A DNA stretch of 64,000 bases from positions 372,001 through 436,000 of the forward strand of contig NZ_SLWL01000001.1 in NCBI RefSeq assembly GCF_004342915.1, in the 5' to 3' direction. This DNA is from Camelimonas lactis. GTDB lineage: Bacteria > Pseudomonadota > Alphaproteobacteria > Rhizobiales > Beijerinckiaceae. Below are positions 51,309 through 59,982 of the stretch, piece by piece (positions within the stretch are counted from its first letter, which is position 1; each line of letters begins with the position of its first letter). A program made the translations under genes and the position numbers. The notes beneath the pieces are model-generated. The model was not told the origin of the DNA and did no database searches. It saw only the letters and a program-made list of their open reading frames with translations.

Positions 51309-52676
51309 TCAGAATACGCATTCTTCAAAGGTTGGCAGCACGGACTCGCGCCATTCCCCGTGGTAACGCGCCAGTAACCGGGCGGCGTTGCTGCGGCCTT
51401 CCGCCACGATGGTCTGGAGCGGCGCCAGCCAGATGCGCTCGTCGGCGCCGGCGGCGTTGACGCGGGCGCGGCGGGCCAGCCCCTGTTCCGACAGGGCGAG
51501 CACGTCGGCGGCCAGCTCCCGCATGCTGCGTCCATCAATGCGGGCCTCGAAACCCCGGGCGGGAACGTCGTCGCGCAATTGCTGGCGCTGCTCCGCCGTC
51601 CAGCCCTTCACCAGCCGCCAGGCGGCGTCGAGGGCGGCGCTGTCGTAGAGCAGGCCGGTCCAGAAGGCGGACAGGGCGACGATCATGTCGCGGTCACCCA
51701 CGTCGGCGCCGCGCATTTCCAGGAAGCGCTTCAGCCGCACTTCGGGGAAGATGGTGGAGAGATGGTTGGCCCAGTCGGCCAGCGAGGCGGTTTCGCCCGG
51801 AAGGGCCGGCAATTTGCCGTCAAGAAAATCCCGGAACGAGGCGCCGGCGACGTCAATATAGGTTTCGCCGCGCTTGACGAAATACATCGGCACGTCGAGC
51901 GCATAATCCACGTAGCGCTGGAAGCCCATGCCGTCCTCGAAGGCAAAGGCCAGCATGCCGGTGCGGTCGCGGTCCGTATCGGTCCAGATATGCGAGCGCA
52001 TGGACAGCAGGCCGTTCGGCTTGCCCTCCGTGAACGGTGAATTGGCGAACAAAGCGGTGGCGACGGGCTGCAGGGCCAGGGAAACGCGCAGCTTGCGCAC
52101 CATGTCGGCTTCACTGCCGAAATCGAGGTTGACCTGCACCGTGGAGGTGCGGAGCATCATGTCGAGGCCGAGCGAGCCGACCTTCGGCATGTAACGCCGC
52201 ATGATGTCGTACCGCTGCTTGGGCATCACCGGCGTTTCGGCGCGGCTCCACAGCGGGCTCATGCCCAGGGTCAGGAAGCGGACGCCCAGCGGCTCCGCCA
52301 CGGCCTTCGCGTCGGCCAGGTGCGCGTCCAGCTCGGCGGCGGTGTCGTGCAGCGTGGCCAGCGGCGCGCCCGAAAGTTCGAACTGGCCGCCAGGCTCCAG
52401 CGAGATGGCGCCGCCATCCTCGCTGTACAGCCCGATGGGGTGGTCACCCTCCATGATCGGCGTCCAGCCGGTGCGGGCGGCCAGACCATCGAGCAGGGCG
52501 CGAATGCCTGCGGGATGGTCATACGGAACCGGGCTGTGATCGGCGACGTGGAACGGAATCTTCTCGTGCTCGGTGCCCAGGCGCCAGTCATTCGCCGGCC
52601 GGCAGCCGCTTTCCAGCCAGCCGACCAGCTCGTCACGGGAACCGATTGGCGTGGAATCGGAAACATCGCGCGCCAT
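51309..52676 (-). CDS. gshA: glutamate--cysteine ligase, plant/alphaproteobacterial type
   Basis: This enzyme joins L-glutamate and L-cysteine, the first step of glutathione synthesis. From ATG 52676 (CCGGAAAG upstream) the product is 455 residues, matching the plant-type family. Motifs: RLGTEHEKIPFHV, SEDGGAISLEPGGQFELSG, MPKQRYDIMRRYMP, TSTVQVNLDFGSE and MRGADVGDRDMI. The frame is open 72 codons further upstream but that part looks noncoding. It is downstream of rsmE on the minus strand, a common alphaproteobacterial order. Confidence 0.95.
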   Translation of the reverse strand: MARDVSDSTPIGSRDELVGWLESGCRPANDWRLGTEHEKIPFHVADHSPVPYDHPAGIRALLDGLAARTGWTPIMEGDHPIGLYSEDGGAISLEPGGQFELSGAPLATLHDTAAELDAHLADAKAVAEPLGVRFLTLGMSPLWSRAETPVMPKQRYDIMRRYMPKVGSLGLDMMLRTSTVQVNLDFGSEADMVRKLRVSLALQPVATALFANSPFTEGKPNGLLSMRSHIWTDTDRDRTGMLAFAFEDGMGFQRYVDYALDVPMYFVKRGETYIDVAGASFRDFLDGKLPALPGETASLADWANHLSTIFPEVRLKRFLEMRGADVGDRDMIVALSAFWTGLLYDSAALDAAWRLVKGWTAEQRQQLRDDVPARGFEARIDGRSMRELAADVLALSEQGLARRARVNAAGADERIWLAPLQTIVAEGRSNAARLLARYHGEWRESVLPTFEECVF

Positions 52677-52985
52677 GTGTGTCTTTCCGGAAATCGCCAG
52701 GAGCATGTCGCGCCCGCATGGAGCCAGATGCTGGATCCGTGCCGGCGCGCCGCCAGACTCGTCGATGAGAGACAGTTCCGCCGTCGACGGCGCGCCATGG
52801 CGCATCCGTGTCAACGCAACCGGCTCCCGGACCGATCGCCGTGGGACCTTGTCCCGGCGGCGGGGGAGGCAACGCGGGGGACGCGCGACCATCTGCCCGC
52901 CATGTTCATAAGCGGCGGAAGGGCCGGCGGCAATCTCCGCCGTCGCGCCGCCGCCATGCGCGGGGCGGCGGGGCGGAAAAATCGT
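52677..52985 (-). other. rsmE-gshA gap
   Basis: About 309 GC-rich bases. Apart from the gshA ribosome binding site next to 52676, I see no gene, terminator or promoter. Confidence 0.4.
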
Positions 52986-53831
52986 TCAGGGGGACCGCGC
53001 GCCCCAGTCGCCCAGGGTGGCCTGGATCACGGCCAGAGCGGCGACCGCGGCGGTGTCCGCCCGCAGGATGCGCGGGCCAAGCGAGATGCGCGTCACATGA
53101 GGACGACGGCCGATGAGGGCCCGCTCCGCATCGGAAAAGCCGCCTTCTGGGCCGATCAGCACCGCCAGCGGCTGACCAGGCGGCAGGCCGGACAACGCCG
53201 TCAACGGATTGGCGGAAGGCGCGTCCTCATCGCAGAAAATCAGCGTGCGGCCCGGCTCCAGCCGCTCCAGGGCCGGCGCGAGACGCTCTTCGGTCGCGAT
53301 ATCGGGGATCGACAGCAATTCGCACTGCTCCGCCGCTTCCACGGCGTTGGCGTGCATGCGGTCGAGGTTGACGCGGCGCGCCTCGGTGCGTTCGGTGATA
53401 ACCGGCGCGAGGCGGCTGACACCCATCTCGACGGCTTTTTGCACCATGTAATCCAGCCGGGCGTGTTTCAGCGGGGCGAACAGATAGTGCAGATCAGGGC
53501 CCAGAACCTGCGGCCGGGTCTGGTCGTCGGGGGCCAGGGTGACGGCGCCGCGCGCGGCTTCAACAATGCGGGCGCTCCACTCGCCGTCCATGCCGTTGAA
53601 CAGCAATACCCGCGCGCCCACCCCGAGCCGCAATACATGGCTGAGGTAGTGGGATTGCTGTTTTTCCAGCGTGACAGTCTCGACCGGCGTCTCGCCGGTC
53701 GCCAGGGACTGGCTGACGAACAGGCGCGGCGCGCGCCGGTCGCGCTGGCGGGGCGGGGGAGCATCGCTCTGCTGCAATTCGGCAATCCTCAATGGGGACG
53801 GTGAAGCCGCCAATGGCTGTCCGCCCATCAT
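52986..53831 (-). CDS. rsmE: 16S rRNA (uracil1498-N3)-methyltransferase
   Basis: RsmE methylates U1498 of 16S rRNA in the assembled small subunit. The product (281 residues from ATG 53831) is a SPOUT enzyme with a PUA-like N-terminal part and a knot. Motifs: RLFVSQSLATGETP, QQSHYLSHVLRLGVGARV, VQKAVEMGVSRLAPV, VLIGPEGGFSDAE and the C-terminal SLGPRILRADTAAVAAL. The frame extends upstream to 53915, but length suggests the later start. It is divergent from the small secreted protein gene and leads toward gshA. Confidence 0.94.
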   Translation of the reverse strand: MMGGQPLAASPSPLRIAELQQSDAPPPRQRDRRAPRLFVSQSLATGETPVETVTLEKQQSHYLSHVLRLGVGARVLLFNGMDGEWSARIVEAARGAVTLAPDDQTRPQVLGPDLHYLFAPLKHARLDYMVQKAVEMGVSRLAPVITERTEARRVNLDRMHANAVEAAEQCELLSIPDIATEERLAPALERLEPGRTLIFCDEDAPSANPLTALSGLPPGQPLAVLIGPEGGFSDAERALIGRRPHVTRISLGPRILRADTAAVAALAVIQATLGDWGARSP

Positions 53832-54098
53832 AAACCATATTGATAAACAGTTGTGGTTGGCGCTAGGTGTGTCGGCAGGGGCCTGCTCATGGAAGCGTGG
53901 TCCAACAGGGGACATAATTCACCGTCATATTGTCGCGTTCGATTTCCGGGTGGGGCGTGACGGCGGGCTGTTATTACGTTAGGCGCCATGGTCCTGGTTC
54001 TGCGGCGTGGCGTTCCGCAAGGCGACGGCAGCCAGTGTCCGGGAAAGCCCGTCAGGGCTGGACGGGCGGGCGCAGCGGACAGAAAACGGGGAATGTTA

Positions 54099-54617
54099 AT
54101 GAATTTGCCAGTTCGGCGTATGTCACTCGCCATGTCGATTCGCGCCAGGTCGATCCGCGCCGTGTCGATCGCAACGGGGCTTGTCAGCCTGGGCGTTCTG
54201 GCTTCCGCGCCCGCGCTGGCGCAGACGCCGCCTCCCGGCTGCGAGAAGATGCAGACGTTGCTGTTGCAGCGCAAATCGCTTGTGGACGGCATCCAGAAGC
54301 TGAGCAAGGGCGGCAAGAAGATGGACGCCCGCGCGGCCTGCGGCGCTTTCGGCAAGCTGGTTTCCAACGGCGCCGAAACCGTCAAGTGGATGGAGTCCAA
54401 CAAGGCCTGGTGCCAGATTCCAGACAATTTCCTGGCCGGCCTCAAATCCGACCATGAAAAGGCAATCGGCATCCGTGGCCAGGCCTGCAAGGTGGCGGCG
54501 CAAATCCAGCAGATGGAAAAACGCGCCCGCGCCCAGGCGGCCCAGGGCGGTGGCGGCGGCCCGCTGGGCGGTCCGGGCCTGACTGGGCAGCGCAGCATCC
54601 CGTCCGGCGCGCTCTGA
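54099..54617 (+). CDS. secreted four-cysteine protein, unknown function
   Basis: The 172-residue product (ATG 54099, ACGGGG upstream) has a signal peptide with cleavage after ALA near residue 41 (QTPPPG follows). The mature helical-looking part has Cys at 48, 81, 105 and 130 (GCEKMQ, ACGAFGKL, WCQIPDNF, QACKVAAQ). It ends in a Gly/Pro-rich tail GGGGGPLGGPGL. The Cys spacing recalls a small family of periplasmic proteins common in Hyphomicrobiales, with no function known to me. It is a lone gene with a hairpin after the stop. Confidence 0.78.
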   Translation: MNLPVRRMSLAMSIRARSIRAVSIATGLVSLGVLASAPALAQTPPPGCEKMQTLLLQRKSLVDGIQKLSKGGKKMDARAACGAFGKLVSNGAETVKWMESNKAWCQIPDNFLAGLKSDHEKAIGIRGQACKVAAQIQQMEKRARAQAAQGGGGGPLGGPGLTGQRSIPSGAL

Positions 54618-54625
54618 CGGCGGCG

Positions 54626-54648
54626 GGGAGGCCCACCCAGGGCCTCCC
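54626..54648 (+). terminator. hairpin after secreted protein gene
   Basis: GGGAGGCCC (54626-54634), loop ACCCA, GGGCCTCCC (54640-54648). It has a perfect 9-bp stem and begins 8 bases after the stop, but lacks a T-tract. Confidence 0.5.
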
Positions 54649-54822
54649 ATGGCTTCGGGCAGATCAGGGGCCTGACGGCGACGGCCGTTCTCCAGCCCAG
54701 GGCGTGCGCGGAGGGCCGGAACACACCGGCCGTGAGCGAGGCTGGCCGCGCAGGGCGGCCCCGGGCCTGCGCCAGATGTTCGCGCAACGGCGCCGGAAGG
54801 CAAAGGTCACTGGGGCAGGCTG

Positions 54823-55779
54823 ATGAACGATGCGATCGACAATGACGCGGTTGACCCGTTGACGTTGCCGGACGCGGATCGCGGCAATTGGGTGGACCGG
54901 CGCGCGCCGGCGGCCATGCGCCCCTTCCTGAAAATGGCCCGGGTCGACCGGCCGATCGGCTGGTGGCTGCTGTTGCTGCCCTGCTGGTGGTCCGCGACCC
55001 TGGCCGCGATCGCGGCGGATCGTCCGTGGCCAAACCTGGCCCATATGGCGCTGTTCTTTGTCGGCGCGGTGGCGATGCGCGGCGCCGGCTCCACCTGGAA
55101 CGACATCACCGATCGCAATCTCGACGGCAAGGTGGCTCGCACCCGTATGCGGCCGCTGCCCTCCGGCCAGATCACCGTGCGTCAGGCGCTGGCGTCGATG
55201 GCGTTGCAATGCCTGATCGGCCTCGTGGTTCTGCTGTGCTTCAACGGCTTCACCATCTGGCTCGGCATCGGCTCCCTGGCGATCGTGGCCGTCTACCCGT
55301 TCATGAAGCGCATCACCCATATGCCGCAGCTGGTGCTGGGGCTGGCGTTTTCGTGGGGGGCGCTGGTGGGCTGGGCGGCGGCCTTCGGCGCGCTGGCCTG
55401 GCCGCCCGTGGTGATGTACGCGGCGGCGGTGCTGTGGACCATTGGCTATGACACCATCTACGCCATCCAGGATCTGGAAGACGACGAGATCGCCGGCATC
55501 AAGTCCTCCGCCCAGCTGTTCGGCGCCCATGTGCAGGCGGCGGTCGGGGCGCTTTACGCGGCCGTGGTGGCGCTGCTGGCGCTTGCGTTATGGGGCGTGG
55601 GGACCGGCTTCGCCGGCTGGCTGGGCCTCGCCGGTTTCGCCGGTCACCTGGCCTGGCAGACGTCCGGGATTTCCCGGGATGAGCCGGTCCGGTCGCTGGC
55701 GTTGTTCCGCTCCAACCGCGACGCGGGGCTGATTCTGCTCGCGGGTCTGCTTGCCGATGCGTTGACGGCGCTGCTCTGA
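54823..55779 (+). CDS. ubiA: 4-hydroxybenzoate polyprenyltransferase UbiA
   Basis: UbiA attaches the polyprenyl tail to 4-hydroxybenzoate in ubiquinone synthesis, in the inner membrane. The 318-residue product has about eight membrane segments and both Asp-rich motifs: NDITDRNLDGKVARTRMRPL (first) and YAIQDLEDDEIAGIKSSA (second). Length fits the family, and the ubiA / rsmE / gshA grouping is conserved in the order. GGGGCAGGCTG lies just before ATG 54823. Confidence 0.96.
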   Translation: MNDAIDNDAVDPLTLPDADRGNWVDRRAPAAMRPFLKMARVDRPIGWWLLLLPCWWSATLAAIAADRPWPNLAHMALFFVGAVAMRGAGSTWNDITDRNLDGKVARTRMRPLPSGQITVRQALASMALQCLIGLVVLLCFNGFTIWLGIGSLAIVAVYPFMKRITHMPQLVLGLAFSWGALVGWAAAFGALAWPPVVMYAAAVLWTIGYDTIYAIQDLEDDEIAGIKSSAQLFGAHVQAAVGALYAAVVALLALALWGVGTGFAGWLGLAGFAGHLAWQTSGISRDEPVRSLALFRSNRDAGLILLAGLLADALTALL

Positions 55780-55860
55780 AAGGAGGGGCGGACGCGGGAA
55801 ACGCCTTGTGAGCCGGGCGGCGCAGGCGTATGTATCTGGCGTTCCGCGTTTTCTTCCCGC

Positions 55861-56889
55861 GTGGCGGTCCCCTGGGCTGGCGATGTCCTGCAGGATCGGC
55901 CGGGCGTGGAGCCGGATGCGGTCGAACTGAACCGCCGTTTGTTCCATCCTGTTGATTTGGCGCGTTTTCCTGTGGCGGAGCGGCGTTCGCTCCGCTGGAG
56001 CACGCGCCAGGGAGCCCGTCCGATCTCTGCGCGCATTCCCCCAGCCCGAACGTCCTCCGCCGGCACGGCCGGCAGCGGCGCCGACGCCCTGGCGCTGCGC
56101 GAGATCATGCGCCAGGCGGCGATCGCCGGCGGCGACATCGCCATGGCGTCGTTCCGTCCCGGCCAGCAGACCAGCGCCCGGGTGCGTTACAAGACCGGCA
56201 ATTCGCCGGTGTCCGACGCCGATGAAGCGGTCGACGCCTTTCTGAAGGAGACGCTGACGGCGGCGTTGCCTTCCGCTGGCTGGCTTTCCGAGGAAACCCG
56301 CGACGACCGGGCCAGGCTGGATCACGACCTCTGCTGGGTTGTCGACCCGATTGACGGCACGCGCGCCTATTGCGCCGGCGACAGCAACTGGACCGTGGCG
56401 ATCGCCCTGGTGGAAAAGGGCCGGCCGCTGGCGGGCGTGGTCCATGCGCCGGCGCTGGGCGAGCACTATAGCGCCGTGCGCGGCGCCGGCGCCGAGATGA
56501 ATGGCGCGCCGATTCTGGCCTCGCCCCGGGAGCAGGCGCGGGGCGCCCGCGTCGCGGGTCCAGGGCCGATGGTCGACAAGCTGGAGCATTACACCGGCGC
56601 CCTGACAAAGATGCCGCGCCTGCCGTCGCTGGCCCTGCGGCTGGCGCGGGTGGCCAGCAATGATCTGGATATCGCGCTGGTCTCGGCCCATGCGCGCGAC
56701 TGGGATATCGCCGCCGCCGATCTGCTCATAGAAGAGGCGGGAGGATTGCTGACGGGGCTGGACGGCTTCCGGCCAGTGTATAATTTGCGGGATCCGCAGC
56801 ATGAGACTCTCATATCCTCCGGCGCGCCGCTGCATGGCGAGGTGCTGGAAGGCGTGCAGGATTTCATGCGCCGTAACGGCTGGACCTGA
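55861..56889 (+). CDS. inositol monophosphatase family protein, CysQ-like
   Basis: The core from about residue 80 is a metal-dependent phosphatase of the IMPase/CysQ group: LSEETRDD (first metal site), WVVDPIDGTRAYCAGDSNW and DWDIAAADLLIEEAGG. It likely acts on 3'-phosphoadenosine-5'-phosphate or inositol phosphates. The listed start is a GTG at 55861; the first 75 residues look noncoding, while the only in-frame ATG (56107) would cut into the first helix (ALREIMRQAAIAGG). The true start is therefore probably a non-ATG codon near 56050-56100. The position before DUF4170, acyltransferase and waaA is normal. Confidence 0.82.
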   Translation: MAVPWAGDVLQDRPGVEPDAVELNRRLFHPVDLARFPVAERRSLRWSTRQGARPISARIPPARTSSAGTAGSGADALALREIMRQAAIAGGDIAMASFRPGQQTSARVRYKTGNSPVSDADEAVDAFLKETLTAALPSAGWLSEETRDDRARLDHDLCWVVDPIDGTRAYCAGDSNWTVAIALVEKGRPLAGVVHAPALGEHYSAVRGAGAEMNGAPILASPREQARGARVAGPGPMVDKLEHYTGALTKMPRLPSLALRLARVASNDLDIALVSAHARDWDIAAADLLIEEAGGLLTGLDGFRPVYNLRDPQHETLISSGAPLHGEVLEGVQDFMRRNGWT

Positions 56890-57200
56890 CCGCGCCGCCT
56901 GGCGCAGCCGTCGTTCCGGCCGATAAACAGGGGTGGGGAAACGCCGCGGGCAGCGCAGACGCCCCGACGACCGGGGACCGGATTCTGCCTTCGATCTGAC
57001 GTGTTTTTCGGCGAAGCGACGTCCGCGTCGCCGGATGGCCATGCAGCAGATCCGGGCGATCTGGCTGGTCGGGGGGGCGTCCTGCGGCTCCACAGATCGG
57101 GATCGCGCCCCTTTGGGCGCCCGATCGGGGCGCCCGATCGGGGCGTGCTTCGGAGGCGGGCGGCGTCGCGGCGGTTGAGCAGTCAGTTACAGAGGCTTTC
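56890..57200 (+). other. gap before DUF4170 gene
   Basis: About 311 bases. It contains a 13-bp tandem duplication (57118-57143) of palindromic units near the next gene. Otherwise no gene or clear promoter is seen. CAGAGGC lies before ATG 57201. Confidence 0.4.
57118..57143. repeat. 13-bp tandem duplication with palindromic core
   Basis: CGCCCGATCGGGG occurs twice in a row (57118-57130 and 57131-57143). Each holds the palindrome CCCGATCGGG. It lies about 60-80 bases upstream of the DUF4170 gene. Confidence 0.7.
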
Positions 57201-57440
57201 ATGGCAAACGGATCGTCCAAACAGCTCCTTCACCTTGTGTTTGGCGGAGAGCTCACCGACCTGGAGCACATCGAGTTCCGGGATCTCAGCAATCTCGACA
57301 TCGTCGGCATGTATCCCGATTACGCCAGCGCCTACGCGGCGTGGAAGGGCAAGGCGCAGGGCAGCGTCGACAACGCCCTGATGCGTTACTTCATCGTGCA
57401 CCTGCATCGTCTGATTGATCCTGAAGCGGCGGGTCGTTAA
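57201..57440 (+). CDS. DUF4170 family protein
   Basis: The 79-residue product matches the DUF4170 pattern: QLLHLVFGGELTDLEHIEF, IVGMYPDYASAYAAWKGKAQ, TVDNA-like SVDNALMRYFIVHLHRLIDP. It has no signal or membrane segment and is probably cytosolic. It is found in most Hyphomicrobiales at this locus before lipid A genes, so a link to lipid A synthesis is suggested by context only. Length is normal. Confidence 0.9.
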   Translation: MANGSSKQLLHLVFGGELTDLEHIEFRDLSNLDIVGMYPDYASAYAAWKGKAQGSVDNALMRYFIVHLHRLIDPEAAGR

Positions 57441-57925
57441 GGAGCCGGTTTTCGCGCCAGGCGCGCCGCCCGCCGCAAGGCCCCGGCTTCGGGGAAAGGC
57501 GCTCCGGGCGGTTTTCCCCGAAACCCGCAGGGCAAGGTTAACTGGCGGGCCAATGGCGCGGATTCGCGCAAAGTCCTTGCATTCCATGTCATTTTCAGTG
57601 ATCTGAAGCCGCGCGCCTTCTCGGCGCGTGAGGGGCGGCGTTCGCGTCTGGACGCGGATGCCGCCGCGGTTCATTTCGGGGTGGTCGCCGGCACGGGCGT
57701 TCATGAACGTCGCCATGGCTGGTCGCGTTCGCCTGAATATCAGCCGGAACCGGGCAGGCGCCCCAGTTCCCTGACGTCTCGTGTTTGGGCGTGGCGAGGG
57801 TCGCGACGACCGATCATGCTGTACCATGGCGATTCGGCGCGGTTTCCGCGCCCGGCCCGGTAAAGCGTCGCGGCTTCGCCGGCGCGGACGCCAGCAGGGC
57901 CGCAACACGGCCGGAAATTTGCGGA
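57441..57925 (+). other. DUF4170-acyltransferase gap
   Basis: About 485 bases. A weak hairpin CCCCG-GCTT-CGGGG is at about 57481-57495. The frame of the next gene is open back to 57785, but those codons are Arg/Pro/Ala-rich. No gene or clear promoter is seen. Confidence 0.4.
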
Positions 57926-58696
57926 ATGGGTCTTGTCAAACGCATTGGGCGGTCGCGGGCGGTGCAGGAAACGCTTGGATTCCTGCTTGCGCGCTATCTC
58001 GACCTCGTCCAGGCGACGACCCGGTTCCAGATGGACCCGCCTGACATTTATGACCGGGTCGGTCCGCAGATGCCGGTGATCGCGGCCATGTGGCACGGGC
58101 AGCATTTCATGGTGACGTTCGCCAAACGCCGGCAGGACCCGGCGGCGGCGCTGGTGTCGCGCTCGGGCGACGGCGAGTTCAACGCCATCGCCCTGCGCCA
58201 TCTTGGGGTGCGGGCCATTCGCGGCTCCGGCGCGCGCAAGGCCAGCCAGATCCGCGACAAGGGCGGCGTGCGGGCGCTGATCGCCATGAGCCGGGCGCTG
58301 GCCGGCGGCGAAATGGTGGTGATGACCGCCGACGTGCCCAAGGTTTCCCGCGTCTGCGGGCCAGGGATCGTGGCGCTGGCCCGCATGTCCGGCCGGCCGG
58401 TGTGCCCGGTGGCCGTGGTGAGCAGCCGTCGCATCGATTTCAACAGCTGGGACCACGCCTCGATTGGCCTGCCGTTCGGGCGCGGCGCCATCGTCATCGG
58501 CGAGCCGGTCCACGTGCCGCCAGACGCCGATGAGACCGCCATGGAGGCGGCGCGGCTCGCCGTCGAGCAGGGGCTGGATGCGGCCCACGCGCGCGCCTAC
58601 GCCCTGGTGGGAACGCCAGACCCGGGCGCCAAAAAACCGCCGGGAGCCCAGCCGCCCGCGGGCGCCGACACCCGCGCAGGAGAGCCATCGTCATGA
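57926..58696 (+). CDS. DUF374-type lysophospholipid acyltransferase family protein
   Basis: From ATG 57926 the product is 256 residues. It has the family start MGLVKRIGRSRAVQETLGFL, an acyltransferase-like AAMWHGQHFMVTFAKRR (replacing HxxxxD), SRSGDGEFNAIALRHLGV, GSGARKASQIRDKGG and DVPKVSRVCGPGIVALA. The pattern is DUF374, a group next to lipid A acyltransferases. Its likely role is an acyl transfer or modification of lipid A or phospholipid at the inner membrane. The stop overlaps the waaA start (ATGA), pointing to coupled translation. Confidence 0.88.
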   Translation: MGLVKRIGRSRAVQETLGFLLARYLDLVQATTRFQMDPPDIYDRVGPQMPVIAAMWHGQHFMVTFAKRRQDPAAALVSRSGDGEFNAIALRHLGVRAIRGSGARKASQIRDKGGVRALIAMSRALAGGEMVVMTADVPKVSRVCGPGIVALARMSGRPVCPVAVVSSRRIDFNSWDHASIGLPFGRGAIVIGEPVHVPPDADETAMEAARLAVEQGLDAAHARAYALVGTPDPGAKKPPGAQPPAGADTRAGEPSS

Positions 58697-59982
58697 CCGG
58701 TACGCCGCTGACCCTGCGCCTGTATCGCGCCGCCATGTCCCTTGCCGAGCCCTTCGCGCCCCTGCTGCTGGCGGCGCGCCGCCGGCGCGGCAAGGAGGAC
58801 GGCGAACGCATCGCCGAGCGGCGCGGCGTGGCGAACGCGCCGCGTCCGGCGGGCCGCCTGGCCTGGCTGCATGGGGCCAGCGTAGGCGAAACCATCTCCA
58901 TCCTGCCGATCATCGAGCGGCTGACCCAGCGCGGCTTCACCGTGCTGGTCACCTCCGGCACCGTGACCTCGGCCGGCGTGCTGGCCGAACGTTTGCCGCC
59001 GGGCGCTTTTCACCAGTTCGCGCCGCTGGACACGCCGCGCTACATCCGCCGTTTTCTCGATCACTGGCAGCCGGACCTGGCGCTGGTGGCGGAATCCGAG
59101 CTGTGGCCGAACATGATCGTGGCGCTGGAAAAGCGGGGGGTGCCGCTGATCCTCGTCAACGGTCGCATGTCGGAGCGGTCGTTCCGGCGCTGGCAGCGGG
59201 CGCCCAAAACCGCGCGGGCGCTGCTCGGCTGCATTGACGTCGCCCTGACCCAGACGCCGGCCGACGCCGAGCGTCTCGCCCGCCTTGGCGCGCCGCGCGT
59301 CACCATCGCCGGCAACCTGAAATTCGATGCGCCAGCCCCGCCCGCCGACACCCAGACGCTGGCGCTGATGCAGGGGCAGGTGAGCGGCCGGCCGGTCTGG
59401 CTCGCGGCCAGCACCCATGGCGTGGAAGATGAAATCGCCTGTTATGTGCACATGCAGCTGAAGGAGCGCTGGCCGGATCTGCTGACCTTCATCGCGCCCC
59501 GCCATCCGCATCGCGCCGAGGATGTGGCGCGCATGGCGGAGGAGGAGGGGCTGGAGGCGATGTTGCGCTCCGAGGGCTATGCGCCAGGCTCCGCCACAGA
59601 GATTTACATCGTCGACGTGATGGGGGAGCTCGGCCTGTATTTCCGCCTCGCCCAGGTCGCTTTCATCGGCGGTTCGCTGCTCAATCACGGCGGGCACAAC
59701 CCCATCGAGCCGGCCAAGCTGCGCACGCCGATCCTGCATGGGCCGCACGTGCACAATTTCAACGACGTCTATGCGGCGTTCGACGGCGCCGGCGGGGCCA
59801 TGCCGGTCACCGACGCCGATGAACTGGCGGAGGCCATCGCGACGCTGTTGCAGGACGCCGCCCGGGGACGCGAGATGACGCGGGCCGCCGCCGGCGTGGT
59901 TGATCGCTACGGCGGGGCGCTGGAGCGGACCTTGCAGGCGATCGAGCCTTACATCCTGCAAATGGAGCTGGAGCGGCTCTGA
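58693..59982 (+). CDS. waaA: 3-deoxy-D-manno-octulosonic acid transferase
   Basis: WaaA (KdtA) transfers KDO from CMP-KDO to lipid IVA at the inner membrane. The 429-residue product has a hydrophobic N-terminus (TLRLYRAAMSLAEPFAPLLL), the acidic-site region LAWLHGASVGETISILPII, AESELWPNMIVALEKRGVP, IAPRHPHRAEDV, and FIGGSLLNHGGHNPIEPA. Length is normal. Its start overlaps the upstream stop and its own stop overlaps the lpxK start by one base (TGATG). Confidence 0.96.
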   Translation: MTGTPLTLRLYRAAMSLAEPFAPLLLAARRRRGKEDGERIAERRGVANAPRPAGRLAWLHGASVGETISILPIIERLTQRGFTVLVTSGTVTSAGVLAERLPPGAFHQFAPLDTPRYIRRFLDHWQPDLALVAESELWPNMIVALEKRGVPLILVNGRMSERSFRRWQRAPKTARALLGCIDVALTQTPADAERLARLGAPRVTIAGNLKFDAPAPPADTQTLALMQGQVSGRPVWLAASTHGVEDEIACYVHMQLKERWPDLLTFIAPRHPHRAEDVARMAEEEGLEAMLRSEGYAPGSATEIYIVDVMGELGLYFRLAQVAFIGGSLLNHGGHNPIEPAKLRTPILHGPHVHNFNDVYAAFDGAGGAMPVTDADELAEAIATLLQDAARGREMTRAAAGVVDRYGGALERTLQAIEPYILQMELERL

